A stretch of DNA of 46,216 bases from an uncultured Clostridium sp. (GCA_900540255.1 UQFE01000019.1:1-46216), one strand, 5' to 3'; positions 15,505-24,853 are shown, numbered from the stretch's first letter. Made by a program: numbers and translations. Notes: a model not told the origin generated them from the letters alone.

Positions 15505-18054
15505 GTGATACAGGAAAAGGAATTTACTAGAGGATTAAGTACTAGAGAAGCAGAAAAAAGAGTTAAAACCTATGGGTTAAATGAACTTAAACATAATAAG
15601 AAAAAATCACCAGTTTTAATTTTTTTAGCACAATTTAATGATTTTTTAGTATGGGTATTAATAGGTGCAACTATTATTTCAGGATTTATTGGAGATAAGG
15701 CAGATGCAATAACTATACTTATTATAGTAATTGTAAATGCAATATTAGGATTTGTTCAAGAGTTTAGAACTGAAAAATCATTAGAAGCACTTCAAGAATT
15801 AGCAGCACCAACATGTAAGGTAATTAGAGATGGAAATATAAAAGTTGTTAGTTCAAAGGAATTAACTATAGGTGATTTAGTTGTTTTAGAAGCAGGAGAT
15901 AGAATTCCAGCAGATGGAACATTTATTGATGCAGCTAATATGGTTGTTGATGAATCATTATTAACAGGAGAATCAGTTGGAATTTCAAAAGATACAACAA
16001 AAGGTAAAAATTCAGGGTTTATGGGAACAATAGTTTTAAAAGGAAGAGGCTTAATAATAATAGATGCTATTGGAATGAAAACTGAAATGGGTAAGATAGC
16101 TAATCTTTTAGATAATATAGAAGAAGATAAATCACCTTTAAGAGAAAGACTAGATTCCTTAGGAAAAATACTTGTTGTAATGTGTATCGTAGTTTGTTTA
16201 ATTGTTACTATATTAGGAATAATAAGAGGTAATGATATTACAGAAATGTTTCTTTTAGGTGTTTCATTAGCTGTTGCAGCAATACCAGAAGGTTTAGCAG
16301 CAATAGTAACAGTTGCATTAGCATTAGGTGTTGGTAGAATGTTAAAGAGAAATGCACTTGTTAGAAAGCTACCTGCAGTTGAAACATTAGGATGTACATC
16401 AGTAATTTGTTCTGATAAAACAGGAACATTAACTCAAAATAAGATGACTGTAAAAGAAATATTGGTTAATGGAAGAATATATGAATTAGATAAAGAAAAA
16501 ATTTATGATTGTGAAAAGTTAAAAGAGGCATTTATATATTGCAATGATGCTAATTATAATTATGAAATAAAAGATATTGAAAAAGCTGTTATGGGTGATC
16601 CAACAGAAACAGCTTTAGTAAAGGCATTTTATAAAGATAGCAAGGAACTTCAAAAATTTGTAGAGAAAAGTAAAAGAGTTTATGAAATATCATTTGATTC
16701 TACTAGAAAAATGATGACAGTTATAATGAATGAAAATGGTAAAGAAACTTGTTATATGAAGGGAGCTCCAGAAAGAGTATTAGAAAAGTGTAATTCGGTA
16801 TTAGAAAATGGTAAGGTAAAGCCATTAACATATCAAAAGAAAAAACAAATATATAGTTATATTGAAGCTATGTCTAATAGAGCACTAAGATGTATAGCTG
16901 CAGCATATAAGGAAGAGAATTTAGTTAAAAATGAATCAGTTGAATGTGATTTAATATTTTTAGGTGTTGCAGGTAGTATGGATCCTCCAAGGATAGAAGT
17001 TAAAGATGCTGTTTTAAAATGTAAAATGGCAGGAATTAAACCTATCATGATTACTGGAGATCATAAAAATACAGCATTAGCTATAGCTAAAAGTATTAAC
17101 ATATGTAATTCTGATGATCAAGCTGTAACAGGTGATGAATTAGAAAAGATGTCAGATTCAGAGTTGGTTAAAAAAGTAAATAAAATAAGAGTATTTGCTA
17201 GGGTATCACCTAATCATAAATTAAGAATTGTTAGAGCTTTTAAAAAGAATAATAATATTGTTGCTATGACTGGTGATGGTGTAAATGATGCACCAGCAAT
17301 TAAGGAAGCTGATATTGGAGTTGCAATGGGTATATCAGGAACTGATGTAACTAAGGAAGCTGCAGCTATGGTATTAATGGATGATAATTTTGCTACAATT
17401 GTATCAGCAGTAGAAGAAGGAAGAGTAATTTATGATAATATAAGAAAGTTTATAAGATATTTATTATCTTGTAACCTAGGTGAAGTTTTAACAATGTTTT
17501 TAGCATCATTATTTTATTTACCAAATCCACTTACACCAATTCAAATTTTATTTGTAAACCTTGCTACAGATGGATTACCTGCAATTGCATTAGGTGTTGA
17601 TCCTCCTGATAAAGATATAATGAGACAATCTCCAAGAGAAAAAAATGAAGGTATTTTTGCAAGAGGACTTTGGGAAAAGATTATTGTAAGGGGAAGTTTA
17701 ATAGGAGTTTGCACACTTTTATCATTTATGTCAGGTAGATATTATGGAATGGATTTAGCAACTTGTAGAACTATTACAATGTGTACTTTAGTTATGTCAC
17801 AATTATTGCATGTATTTGAGTGTAGATCAGAAAGACATTCTATATTTGAGATAAATATATTTAGTAATATATATTTATTAGGAGCTGTATTAGTTTCTAT
17901 GACAATGATATGTTGTATATTATATATACCTTTTTTAAGTGGAATTTTTAATACTGTTGCATTAAATTTAGGACAATGGTTATTAGTAATATTTTTTTCA
18001 GGAATAATATTCTTAATAAACAGTGTATATTTATTAATTAAATCAAAAAAATAA
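15505..18054 (+). CDS. Calcium-type P-type (P2A) cation ATPase
   Basis: An 849-residue membrane pump. Family motifs are present: TGES in the actuator domain, DKTGTLT with phosphorylated Asp304, KGAPE and TGDH in the nucleotide-binding part, and GDGVNDAPA. AIPEGLAAIV in membrane helix 4 is the Ca2+ ATPase signature, and NLATDGLPAIALGVDPPD in helix 6 supports a P2A calcium pump over heavy-metal or K+ pumps. About ten membrane helices are expected. The start is GTG 15505, seven bases after GGAGG. It probably exports Ca2+ (possibly Mn2+). The gene is monocistronic, with a terminator right after it. Confidence 0.92.
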   Translation: MIQEKEFTRGLSTREAEKRVKTYGLNELKHNKKKSPVLIFLAQFNDFLVWVLIGATIISGFIGDKADAITILIIVIVNAILGFVQEFRTEKSLEALQELAAPTCKVIRDGNIKVVSSKELTIGDLVVLEAGDRIPADGTFIDAANMVVDESLLTGESVGISKDTTKGKNSGFMGTIVLKGRGLIIIDAIGMKTEMGKIANLLDNIEEDKSPLRERLDSLGKILVVMCIVVCLIVTILGIIRGNDITEMFLLGVSLAVAAIPEGLAAIVTVALALGVGRMLKRNALVRKLPAVETLGCTSVICSDKTGTLTQNKMTVKEILVNGRIYELDKEKIYDCEKLKEAFIYCNDANYNYEIKDIEKAVMGDPTETALVKAFYKDSKELQKFVEKSKRVYEISFDSTRKMMTVIMNENGKETCYMKGAPERVLEKCNSVLENGKVKPLTYQKKKQIYSYIEAMSNRALRCIAAAYKEENLVKNESVECDLIFLGVAGSMDPPRIEVKDAVLKCKMAGIKPIMITGDHKNTALAIAKSINICNSDDQAVTGDELEKMSDSELVKKVNKIRVFARVSPNHKLRIVRAFKKNNNIVAMTGDGVNDAPAIKEADIGVAMGISGTDVTKEAAAMVLMDDNFATIVSAVEEGRVIYDNIRKFIRYLLSCNLGEVLTMFLASLFYLPNPLTPIQILFVNLATDGLPAIALGVDPPDKDIMRQSPREKNEGIFARGLWEKIIVRGSLIGVCTLLSFMSGRYYGMDLATCRTITMCTLVMSQLLHVFECRSERHSIFEINIFSNIYLLGAVLVSMTMICCILYIPFLSGIFNTVALNLGQWLLVIFFSGIIFLINSVYLLIKSKK

Positions 18055-18064
18055 TTTTTAATTG

Positions 18065-18102
18065 ATTTCTGGCTATGAAATTATATAGTCAGAAATTTTT
18101 TT
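18065..18102 (+). terminator. Terminator after the P-type ATPase
   Basis: ATTTCTG(G)CTAT pairs with ATAG(T)CAGAAAT, followed by a run of seven T. Confidence 0.85.
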
Positions 18103-18136
18103 ATTTATAAAGAAAACATTTTTTGATATTAAAATG

Positions 18137-18165
18137 TTTACAGTGAAAAAACAGTTGTATATCAT
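18137..18165 (+). promoter_or_regulatory. Probable promoter of thrC-thrB-pheB
   Basis: TTTACA (18137-18142), a 17-base spacer and TATCAT (18160-18165). The -10 box overlaps a hairpin, TATCATG/CATGATA, that is followed by seven T, so the same DNA also looks like a small terminator for upstream transcription. Confidence 0.55.
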
Positions 18166-18255
18166 GGAAATACATGATAAAATTTTTTTATGGTAATTAT
18201 TGTTTTAAAATAAAAATAAAGGATGAGCATATAAATGTTAATTAGGGGGTGCAAA

Positions 18256-19722
18256 ATGAATTTTATAAGTACAAGAGGAGGGGAGGAAACAGTTTTATCC
18301 TCGCAAGCAATTATAAAGGGTATTGCAAATGACGGTGGATTATATGTTCCAAATGAATTTCCTAATATATATGATAATTTAAAAAAGAAAATGGGGCTTT
18401 CTTATATAGAATTAGCATATGAAGTTATAAAAGAGTTTTTTGGAGATATAGGAGAAGAAAATTTAAAAGGGGTAATAAATAGGGCTTATAATGGTAAATT
18501 TTCTGTTAGAGAAGAAAAGAATTTTTTAGAATTATATCATGGGCCAACATCTGCATTTAAAGATGCAGCACTTCTTTTCTTACCACAAGTAATGAAAGAA
18601 GCAAAAAAGTTAAATAATATAAAAGAAGAAATAATAATATTAACTGCAACTTCTGGGGATACAGGAAAGGCAGCATTGCAGGGATTTAGTAATGTTGATG
18701 GATTTAAGGTTGTAGTTTATTATCCTGAAAATGGAGTAAGTGCAATTCAGGAAAAACAAATGGTAACTCAAGAAGGTAATAATGTAGAAGTAATTGGAAT
18801 TAGAGGCAACTTTGATAATGCACAAAGTGGAGTTAAAAAGATATTTGGGGATATTGAATTTAAGAAAGAATTAAAAAATAGGGGCTTTTTATTATCTTCG
18901 GCAAATTCAATTAATATTGGAAGATTAGTTCCACAAATAGTTTATTATTTTTATGGTTACTTTGATTTAGTTAATAAGCAAAAAATAAAAGAGGGCAATG
19001 AAATAAATATAGTAGTTCCAACAGGGAACTTTGGAAATATATTAGCAGCTTACTATTCAAAAAGAATGGGGCTTCCTATAGGAAAGCTAATATGCTCATC
19101 TAATGAAAATAATGTATTAACAGATTTTTTAAATACAGGTATATATGATAAAAGAAGAGATTTAATATTAACTGAATCTCCATCAATGGATATTTTAATA
19201 TCTTCTAATTTGGAAAGGCTTATATTTGAAGCTAATAATAGAGATGCAGAAAAAACTAAAAAGCTTATGGAAGAATTAAATGAAAATGGTGTTTATTCAA
19301 TTTCAAATGAAAGCAGGAAGTTCTTAAAGGACTTTTATGGAAATTATGCTGATACTAAAGAAGTGTATAAATCAATTAAAGAAGTTTATGAAAAAGAAAA
19401 TTATCTTATGGATACACATACAGCGGTTGGATATGTAGTTCTTAATAAATATAAGAATGAAACAGGAGATAACAGACAAGTTCTTATAGTATCTACTGCA
19501 AGTCCGTATAAATTTCCAAGAAGCATATGTAGGGCTTTAGGATTAGATGTTAGTAATAAAAATGATTTTGAAGTGTTGAAGTTATTAAATGAATATACTA
19601 ATATTGAAATTCCTAATAATTTAAAGGGCTTGGATGTTAAGAAGGTTATTCACAATAAGGTATGTAATAAAGAAATGATGAAGGAAAGCTTACTTGAATT
19701 TTTAAAGGAGAATAAAAATTGA
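18256..19722 (+). CDS. thrC: Threonine synthase
   Basis: A 488-residue PLP enzyme that converts O-phosphohomoserine to threonine. FISTRGGEE at the start and DGGLYVP are typical of the longer threonine synthase class. The cofactor lysine is Lys102 in GPTSAFKDAALLFLPQ, and TATSGDTGKAAL follows as the phosphate-binding part. ATG 18256 has GGGGGTG five bases upstream; in-frame starts before it lack a ribosome-binding site. Its stop overlaps the thrB start by four bases, so translation of the pair is coupled. No homoserine dehydrogenase gene is present in the window. Confidence 0.95.
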   Translation: MNFISTRGGEETVLSSQAIIKGIANDGGLYVPNEFPNIYDNLKKKMGLSYIELAYEVIKEFFGDIGEENLKGVINRAYNGKFSVREEKNFLELYHGPTSAFKDAALLFLPQVMKEAKKLNNIKEEIIILTATSGDTGKAALQGFSNVDGFKVVVYYPENGVSAIQEKQMVTQEGNNVEVIGIRGNFDNAQSGVKKIFGDIEFKKELKNRGFLLSSANSINIGRLVPQIVYYFYGYFDLVNKQKIKEGNEINIVVPTGNFGNILAAYYSKRMGLPIGKLICSSNENNVLTDFLNTGIYDKRRDLILTESPSMDILISSNLERLIFEANNRDAEKTKKLMEELNENGVYSISNESRKFLKDFYGNYADTKEVYKSIKEVYEKENYLMDTHTAVGYVVLNKYKNETGDNRQVLIVSTASPYKFPRSICRALGLDVSNKNDFEVLKLLNEYTNIEIPNNLKGLDVKKVIHNKVCNKEMMKESLLEFLKENKN

Positions 19723-20618
19723 TTAAGGTAAGAGTACCAGCGACGTCAGCAAATTTGGGGCCTGGATTTGATTCGTTGGGAATTTCTTTAAGTATATATA
19801 ATGAATATGGATTTTCACTTAAAGATGAAGAAGGTTTATTTTTTGAAGGTGTGGAAAAAGAATTTCAAAATGAAGATAATATAATTTATAAAGCTATTAA
19901 AAAAGTTTTTGATAAATATGACTTTAAATTTTATGGTTTAGGGATTACAATAATAAAACAGGATATCCCAATATCAAGAGGATTAGGCTCTAGTTCTAGT
20001 TGTATAGTAGCTGGATTAATAGGGGCTTTTGCATTAATGGGTAAGAATATAGATAAAGAAGAAATATTAAACTTAGCAGTTGATATTGAAGGTCACCCAG
20101 ATAATGTATGTCCAGCTATTTTTGGAGGCTTAATTTCTACAATAATGACAAATGATAAAAAGCCATTATATAATTGTGTGAATGTAAAAGATGGTATAAA
20201 GTTTGTTGCATTGATTCCAAGATTTAAGCTTTCAACTGAAAAGGCAAGAGCAATATTACCTAAGGAAATTTTATTTAAAGATTGTGTTTATAATATAGGA
20301 AGAGCTGCTTTATTGGTATCTGCATTTTCAAATGGAAATTATAATTTATTAAGAGAAGCAACAAAGGATAAACTTCATCAACAATATAGAAGTGGTCTTA
20401 TAAAGAATTTTAATAATGTATATAATAAAACATTAGAATTAAATGTTTTTGCATGTTTTTTAAGTGGAGCAGGACCAACATTAATGGCAATAATAAGTAA
20501 AGATGATTTTGCTTTTGTAAATGAAATTTCAAAATTTATAAGTGATAATGATATTAATTGGGATATTAAAGAGTTAACAATTGATAAAGATGGGGCAAAA
20601 ATTTTGAAAGGTGAATAA
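19719..20618 (+). CDS. thrB: Homoserine kinase
   Basis: A 299-residue GHMP-family kinase that phosphorylates homoserine, the step before threonine synthase. The N-terminal VRVPATSANLGPGFDSLG and the ATP-binding loop PISRGLGSSSSCIVAGL (about residues 85-101) are diagnostic; GHPDNVCPAIFGG and FLSGAGPTLMAI complete the GHMP fold. The start is TTG 19719, overlapping the thrC stop (TTGA), with AAAGGAG about nine bases upstream inside thrC. The pheB-like gene follows after two bases. Confidence 0.95.
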   Translation: MIKVRVPATSANLGPGFDSLGISLSIYNEYGFSLKDEEGLFFEGVEKEFQNEDNIIYKAIKKVFDKYDFKFYGLGITIIKQDIPISRGLGSSSSCIVAGLIGAFALMGKNIDKEEILNLAVDIEGHPDNVCPAIFGGLISTIMTNDKKPLYNCVNVKDGIKFVALIPRFKLSTEKARAILPKEILFKDCVYNIGRAALLVSAFSNGNYNLLREATKDKLHQQYRSGLIKNFNNVYNKTLELNVFACFLSGAGPTLMAIISKDDFAFVNEISKFISDNDINWDIKELTIDKDGAKILKGE

Positions 20619-20620
20619 AT

Positions 20621-21058
20621 ATGAACGGAGATTATTTAGTTATTGATAAAAAGGTTTTGCCAGAAGTATATGAAAAGGTGATTGCTACAAAAAAGATTTT
20701 ACAAGAAGGCAAAGTTAAAGAAATCACTGAAGCTACAAAATTAGCTGGAATAAGTAGAAGTGTTTATTATAAGTATAAAGATTATGTATTTGAATTTTCT
20801 CAAATGTCTAATGGAAGAAAGGCAACTTTTAATATGATAATTGGGCATGAAAAAGGGGTACTTTCAAATATATTAAATCTTATTTCAGAATACCAAGGAA
20901 ATATACTAACAATTGATCAGGGGATTCCAATTAATAATTTAGCTAATTTAAGTTTAACTATTGATATATCATCAATGAAAATTGAATTAAGTGAAATGCT
21001 AGAAAATTTGAAAAAACTAGATTATGTTGATAGAGTAGAATTTATAGCTATGGAGTAA
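20621..21058 (+). CDS. pheB: ACT-domain protein PheB (UPF0735)
   Basis: A 145-residue protein of the PheB/UPF0735 family. Residues about 5-60 form a helix-turn-helix-like segment (VKEITEATKLAGISRSVYYKYKD). Residues about 68-145 form an ACT domain (FNMIIGHEKGVLSNILNLIS), the small-molecule sensor found in amino-acid enzymes and regulators. The biochemical role is not established. B. subtilis pheB lies next to pheA; here it closes the threonine operon, starting two bases after thrB. A regulator responding to an aspartate-family amino acid is a reasonable inference. A 15-bp-stem terminator follows. Confidence 0.88.
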   Translation: MNGDYLVIDKKVLPEVYEKVIATKKILQEGKVKEITEATKLAGISRSVYYKYKDYVFEFSQMSNGRKATFNMIIGHEKGVLSNILNLISEYQGNILTIDQGIPINNLANLSLTIDISSMKIELSEMLENLKKLDYVDRVEFIAME

Positions 21059-21068
21059 AATATAATTG

Positions 21069-21112
21069 TCTCTGGGGTTAATCTAATATTTGGATTGACC
21101 CCAGAGATTTAT
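21069..21112 (+). terminator. Terminator of the threonine operon
   Basis: TCTCTGGGGTTAATC pairs with GATTGACCCCAGAGA (one G-U), a 15-bp stem followed by TTTATTTT. Confidence 0.9.
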
Positions 21113-21239
21113 TTTGATAGAATTTAAAATTAATGTGATATAACTATTTATAGTATTAAAATTTTAGATTTAATTTGTGAAACTAAAATTAAAAAATTCA
21201 CTTATGATGTAAATACTAATAAGAAAGGAGTGATTGTCA

Positions 21240-22382
21240 GTGAATGTTTATTTTGATAATAGTGCAACTACTAAGCCTTATGATGAAGTAATAGAAGCTG
21301 TAAGCAAGGGCATGAAGGAGTACTTTGGCAATCCGTCATCATTACATAAGATTGGAATGAATTGTGAAAAGCGATTAAATGAAGCAAGAGAGTATTTTGC
21401 ATCTACAATTAAATGCAATAAAGAAGAAATTTATTTTACTTCTGGAGGAAGTGAGGGTAATAATCTTATTTTAAAGGGATTATTAAAACCAGGGCATCAT
21501 TTTATAACAACTGCTTTTGAACATCATTCAATAATTAGTACATGTAAGCAGCTTGAAGAAAAAGGTGTAAAGGTTACATATTTAGATGTTGATAGTGAAG
21601 GAAGAATTTCATTAGAAGATTTAGAAGAAGCCATTACAAAAGATACTGTATTAGTATCAATAATGCAAGTTAATAATGAAATTGGAGTTATTCAAGACAT
21701 TGAAGCTATCGGAAAATTAATTAAGGAAAGAAGCTCAAGAGCTAAGTTTCATGTAGATGCAGTTCAAGGTTATGGAAAGCTTCCTATTGATGTTAATAAG
21801 TCAAATGTAGACTTTTTAACAGTTGCATCTCATAAAATTCACGGACCAAAAGGTATAGGATTTATATATATAAAAAAAGGAATAATATTAAATTCATTAA
21901 TTTCTGGAGGAAGCCAAGAAAAAGGTATTAGAGCAGGAACAGAAAATTTACCAGGAATAATTGGATTTGAAAAAGCAGCTCAAATGACTTTTGAAGAAAT
22001 GGAAAGCAGGTATGATAAAGTTTTAGAGTTAAAAAAATATTTTGTTGAAAGATTAAATGAAATAAAGGATATAAGAATTAATGGAGAAATAGATGGCTTT
22101 AGTCCTTATATTTTAAATGTTTCATTTTTAGGTGTTAGGGCTGAGGTGTTATTACATTTGCTAGAAGAGCAAAATATTTATGTAGCTACTGGATCTGCAT
22201 GTACATCTAAAAGTAGTGCAGCACATGGAAGTTATGTAATAAAATCTTTGGGATTAAGTAATAAAGAAGTGGAATCAGCAATTAGATTTTCTTTCTCATA
22301 TGAAAATACAAAGGAAGAAGTAGATTATACAATTGATGTACTTAAAAAGTCATTAATGTTTTTAAGGAGAGTAAAAAGATGA
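21240..22382 (+). CDS. Cysteine desulfurase (NifS/IscS family, ThiI partner)
   Basis: A 380-residue PLP enzyme that takes sulfur from cysteine as an enzyme persulfide. The N-terminus is VYFDNSATTKP, the PLP lysine is about Lys199 in SHKIHGPKGIGFIY, and the catalytic loop is GSACTSKS with Cys321. GTG 21240 fits best, nine bases after AAGGAG; the TTG at 21234 would be only three bases away. The gene overlaps thiI by four bases (ATGA), matching the NifZ-ThiI pair of B. subtilis that makes 4-thiouridine in tRNA. Sulfur delivery to ThiI is therefore the likely main role; a general IscS function is possible. Confidence 0.92.
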   Translation: MNVYFDNSATTKPYDEVIEAVSKGMKEYFGNPSSLHKIGMNCEKRLNEAREYFASTIKCNKEEIYFTSGGSEGNNLILKGLLKPGHHFITTAFEHHSIISTCKQLEEKGVKVTYLDVDSEGRISLEDLEEAITKDTVLVSIMQVNNEIGVIQDIEAIGKLIKERSSRAKFHVDAVQGYGKLPIDVNKSNVDFLTVASHKIHGPKGIGFIYIKKGIILNSLISGGSQEKGIRAGTENLPGIIGFEKAAQMTFEEMESRYDKVLELKKYFVERLNEIKDIRINGEIDGFSPYILNVSFLGVRAEVLLHLLEEQNIYVATGSACTSKSSAAHGSYVIKSLGLSNKEVESAIRFSFSYENTKEEVDYTIDVLKKSLMFLRRVKR

Positions 22383-23536
22383 ACAATAAGTTAATTTTAG
22401 TGAAGTATGCTTCAGAAATATTTTTAAAAGGATTAAATAGAGGAAAGTTTGAAAGAAAGTTAAAGGAAAACATAGAAAAAAAACTTTCTGGATTAGAATT
22501 TGAATTTGTTACTGACCAAGGAAGAGGTTTTATTAAGGCAACAGACATAGAAGCAGCAGTAGAAAGAGTAAGAAAAGTATTTGGTGTTGCTGAAGTATGT
22601 ATAGTTACTCAAGTTGAAAGAGATTTAAATGCCATAAAGGAAGAGGCTTTAAAGAAAGTTAAGGAAGCTAATCCTAAAACATTTAAAATTGAAACAAATA
22701 GAGCAAATAAGAAATTCCAATTAAATTCTATAGAAACATCTAGACAAGTTGGAGGATATGTACTTCATCATTTTGGAGAAACACTTTATGTAGATGTTAA
22801 AAATCCAGAATGCTTAGTAAATATAGAAATAAGAGAAAATGCATATGTATTTACAAGTAAAGATAAAATAAAAGGTGTTGGAGGATTACCATATGGAATG
22901 AATGGAAGTACAATGTTAATGCTTTCAGGTGGTATTGACTCTCCAGTAGCAGGATATTTAATGGCTAGAAGAGGTGTAGAATTAAATTGTGTTTATTATC
23001 ACAGTCATCCATATACTTCAGAAAGAGCAAAAGATAAAGTTAAGGAATTAGCTAAGATACTTTCTAATTACACTGAAAGAGTTAATTTATATATAGTTCC
23101 ATTTACAGAAATTCAATTAGATATAATGGAAAAATGCAGACAAGATGAGTTAACAATATTAATGAGAAGATTTATGATGAGATGTGCATGTACTTTAGCT
23201 GAAAAGTATGGAGTACAATCAATTTCAAGTGGAGAAAGTATAGGTCAAGTTGCAAGTCAAACTATGGAAGGATTAATAGTAAGTACTGATTGTGCAGATA
23301 GACCAGTATTTAGACCATTAATTGCAATGGATAAAGGTGATATTATGGATATTGCTAAAGAAATAGGAACATATGATACTTCAATATTACCATATGAAGA
23401 TTGTTGTACAATATTTGTGCCAAAACATCCTAAAACTAAGCCACAATTAGAAGCAATGAGAAAAGCAGAATCTGTTTTAGATGTTGAAGAAATGGTTAGA
23501 AAAGCAATTGAAGGAACAGAATTAGTTGTTTTCTAA
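22379..23536 (+). CDS. thiI: tRNA 4-thiouridine synthase ThiI
   Basis: A 385-residue enzyme that adenylates U8 of tRNA and replaces its oxygen with sulfur. It has the N-terminal ferredoxin-like and THUMP domains (to about residue 165) and an ATP-binding PP-loop SGGIDSP at about 183-189. The C-terminal half contains DCCTIFVPKHPKTKP. It lacks the C-terminal rhodanese domain of E. coli ThiI, as is usual in Firmicutes, so the sulfur must come from a partner desulfurase, encoded just upstream with overlapping codons. A strong terminator lies about 25 bases after the stop. Confidence 0.95.
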   Translation: MNNKLILVKYASEIFLKGLNRGKFERKLKENIEKKLSGLEFEFVTDQGRGFIKATDIEAAVERVRKVFGVAEVCIVTQVERDLNAIKEEALKKVKEANPKTFKIETNRANKKFQLNSIETSRQVGGYVLHHFGETLYVDVKNPECLVNIEIRENAYVFTSKDKIKGVGGLPYGMNGSTMLMLSGGIDSPVAGYLMARRGVELNCVYYHSHPYTSERAKDKVKELAKILSNYTERVNLYIVPFTEIQLDIMEKCRQDELTILMRRFMMRCACTLAEKYGVQSISSGESIGQVASQTMEGLIVSTDCADRPVFRPLIAMDKGDIMDIAKEIGTYDTSILPYEDCCTIFVPKHPKTKPQLEAMRKAESVLDVEEMVRKAIEGTELVVF

Positions 23537-23561
23537 AATTTGAAATATTAATATAAAAATT

Positions 23562-23600
23562 AAACTGTAACATAATAGAAAATTATGTTGCAGTTTTTTT
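23562..23600 (+). terminator. Terminator of the desulfurase-thiI operon
   Basis: AAACTGTAACATAAT pairs with ATTATGTTGCAGTTT across AGAAA, ending in a T run. Confidence 0.9.
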
Positions 23601-23607
23601 ATTAGGA

Positions 23608-23634
23608 TTACAAATATAATATTTATATTTGTAA
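23608..23634. repeat. 27-bp near-perfect palindrome
   Basis: TTACAAATATA and TATATTTGTAA flank a five-base centre. It lies just after the thiI terminator with no gene nearby on that side. It may be a binding site or structural remnant; I cannot assign a role. Confidence 0.4.
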
Positions 23635-23814
23635 AGTAGATTTCATGTTAAAAGTTTTGGTGGTATTTATAAGATTTAATTTGGATTTATAAAAAGAAAT
23701 TGAAAGTAATAAAGATTGAAGATTAATAATTAATTTTTAAGAATATAAAAAAATGGATAATATAAATATGTAAGCTTAGACCATACTGTTTGGAATAGTA
23801 CTGTCTTAATATTA

Positions 23815-23843
23815 TCAAAAAGAGCCGCATTTGCGACTCTTTT
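23815..23843 (-). terminator. Terminator of the minus-strand 138-residue protein gene
   Basis: On the minus strand AAAAGAGTCGCA pairs with TGCGGCTCTTTT with one mismatched position, followed by more T. It starts two bases after the stop codon. Confidence 0.85.
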
Positions 23844-23844
23844 A

Positions 23845-24261
23845 TTATCTTGTTCTCATTTTAGTAGCTTGTTGTCTAGCTTTTTTTATTTGACTATGGT
23901 CAAATGGATGAAGATCTTTTCTTGTAGTTAAGTTAGCTATATTTGAAGCAATAACAACTTCAGAATTTGCTTTACCTTTTTCACCTTTGATTCCCATAAC
24001 AATTACTTTGTTACCTTGATTTATATCTATAAATTCAGGCTTTTTAAACCATCTATTTCTCTTATATTCACATTTACATATTTGCTTACCAGCATCAGAT
24101 TTAACAACTAACCAAACATGTAATCTATTAAAAATTCCTAAAAAGCTCTTAGTTTCAGTTTTAACTGATAAAACTGTACCAGATACACTTGTCATTCTGT
24201 CTCCGTACTTATTCATATATGCATCAGAGTAATATTTAGTCATTTTATCTTTGAAACCCAT
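23845..24261 (-). CDS. Conserved-looking protein of unknown function, 138 residues
   Basis: A basic, soluble protein beginning MGFKDKMTKYYSDAYMNKYG. I do not recognise a family. From about residue 24 to 112 it looks beta-rich (VSGTVLSVKTETKSFLGI, LHVWLVVKSDAGKQICKCEY, NQGNKVIVMGIKG), a spacing that would fit an OB-like small barrel. The last 20 residues are strongly basic (QIKKARQQATKMRTR). There is no signal peptide or membrane helix. The ATG is preceded by AAAGGAG, and a good terminator follows. It is divergent from the hydrogenase operon, sharing a roughly 200-bp control region. Nucleic-acid binding is a guess from charge and predicted strands. Confidence 0.7.
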   Translation of the reverse strand: MGFKDKMTKYYSDAYMNKYGDRMTSVSGTVLSVKTETKSFLGIFNRLHVWLVVKSDAGKQICKCEYKRNRWFKKPEFIDINQGNKVIVMGIKGEKGKANSEVVIASNIANLTTRKDLHPFDHSQIKKARQQATKMRTR

Positions 24262-24371
24262 TGCAAAAAACTCCTTTATTATAAATTATACTATATTAAC
24301 AGTAATTATATTGTAATTATAGCATAAAAGTTATGGATATAAAATAAAATTCAAAAAGTTTAAATATACTA

Positions 24372-24400
24372 TTAAAATAGGATATAAATTTTTGTATAAT
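24372..24400 (+). promoter_or_regulatory. Probable promoter of the hydrogenase operon
   Basis: TTAAAA (24372-24377), a 17-base spacer and a perfect TATAAT (24395-24400), about 60 bases before the first gene. The -35 box is weak. I see no clear Rex or other known operator in this leader. Confidence 0.5.
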
Positions 24401-24460
24401 AAAAGAATAAATAGTTGTAAAAAATATACATAAATAGAAAATAATGTTTGGGGGTGCGAT

Positions 24461-24850
24461 ATGAAAAAAATTATCACAGAAAAAATTTCAAAGGATGAAA
24501 TAGTGAAAAAGGTAAGAGAAGTCAGGGAAAAGGAAGGGAGATTAGTTGCTATCAATGGTTATGTAAATAAAGAAAAAAGTAATATTATTGTTTATACATT
24601 AGAGTATGATGAATTTAGAAAGCATTATCATATTGAAGGGGAAAATATATTACCCACAATTACTAATATATATAAAGGAGCACAATGGTTTGAGGAGGAA
24701 ATACAAGAGGTTATGCCAGTAAAGTTCGAAGGTCTTGTATTTAGTGGAAGATTATTTTTGCCAGATGAATTTAAGGAAGGGCAAGGACAAATTTTAATAA
24801 TGCCTTTAAATAAATTAAAAAAATTAAAAAACAATCAAAAGGAGGAGTAA
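24461..24850 (+). CDS. Mbh-like hydrogenase subunit, NuoC/30-kDa type (MbhK-like)
   Basis: A 129-residue soluble protein, first gene of the operon. GAQWFEEEIQEVMPVKFEGL followed by LFLPDEF matches the conserved core of the complex I 30-kDa (NuoC) family, which docks on the catalytic subunit. Like other group 4 hydrogenase versions it is short, holding mainly the NuoC fold. The start has GGGGGTG at good spacing. Three bases separate it from the catalytic-subunit gene, and its C-terminal codons contain that gene's AGGAGG. The family call rests on these motifs and on position next to the NuoD homologue. Confidence 0.82.
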   Translation: MKKIITEKISKDEIVKKVREVREKEGRLVAINGYVNKEKSNIIVYTLEYDEFRKHYHIEGENILPTITNIYKGAQWFEEEIQEVMPVKFEGLVFSGRLFLPDEFKEGQGQILIMPLNKLKKLKNNQKEE

Positions 24851-24853
24851 ATA

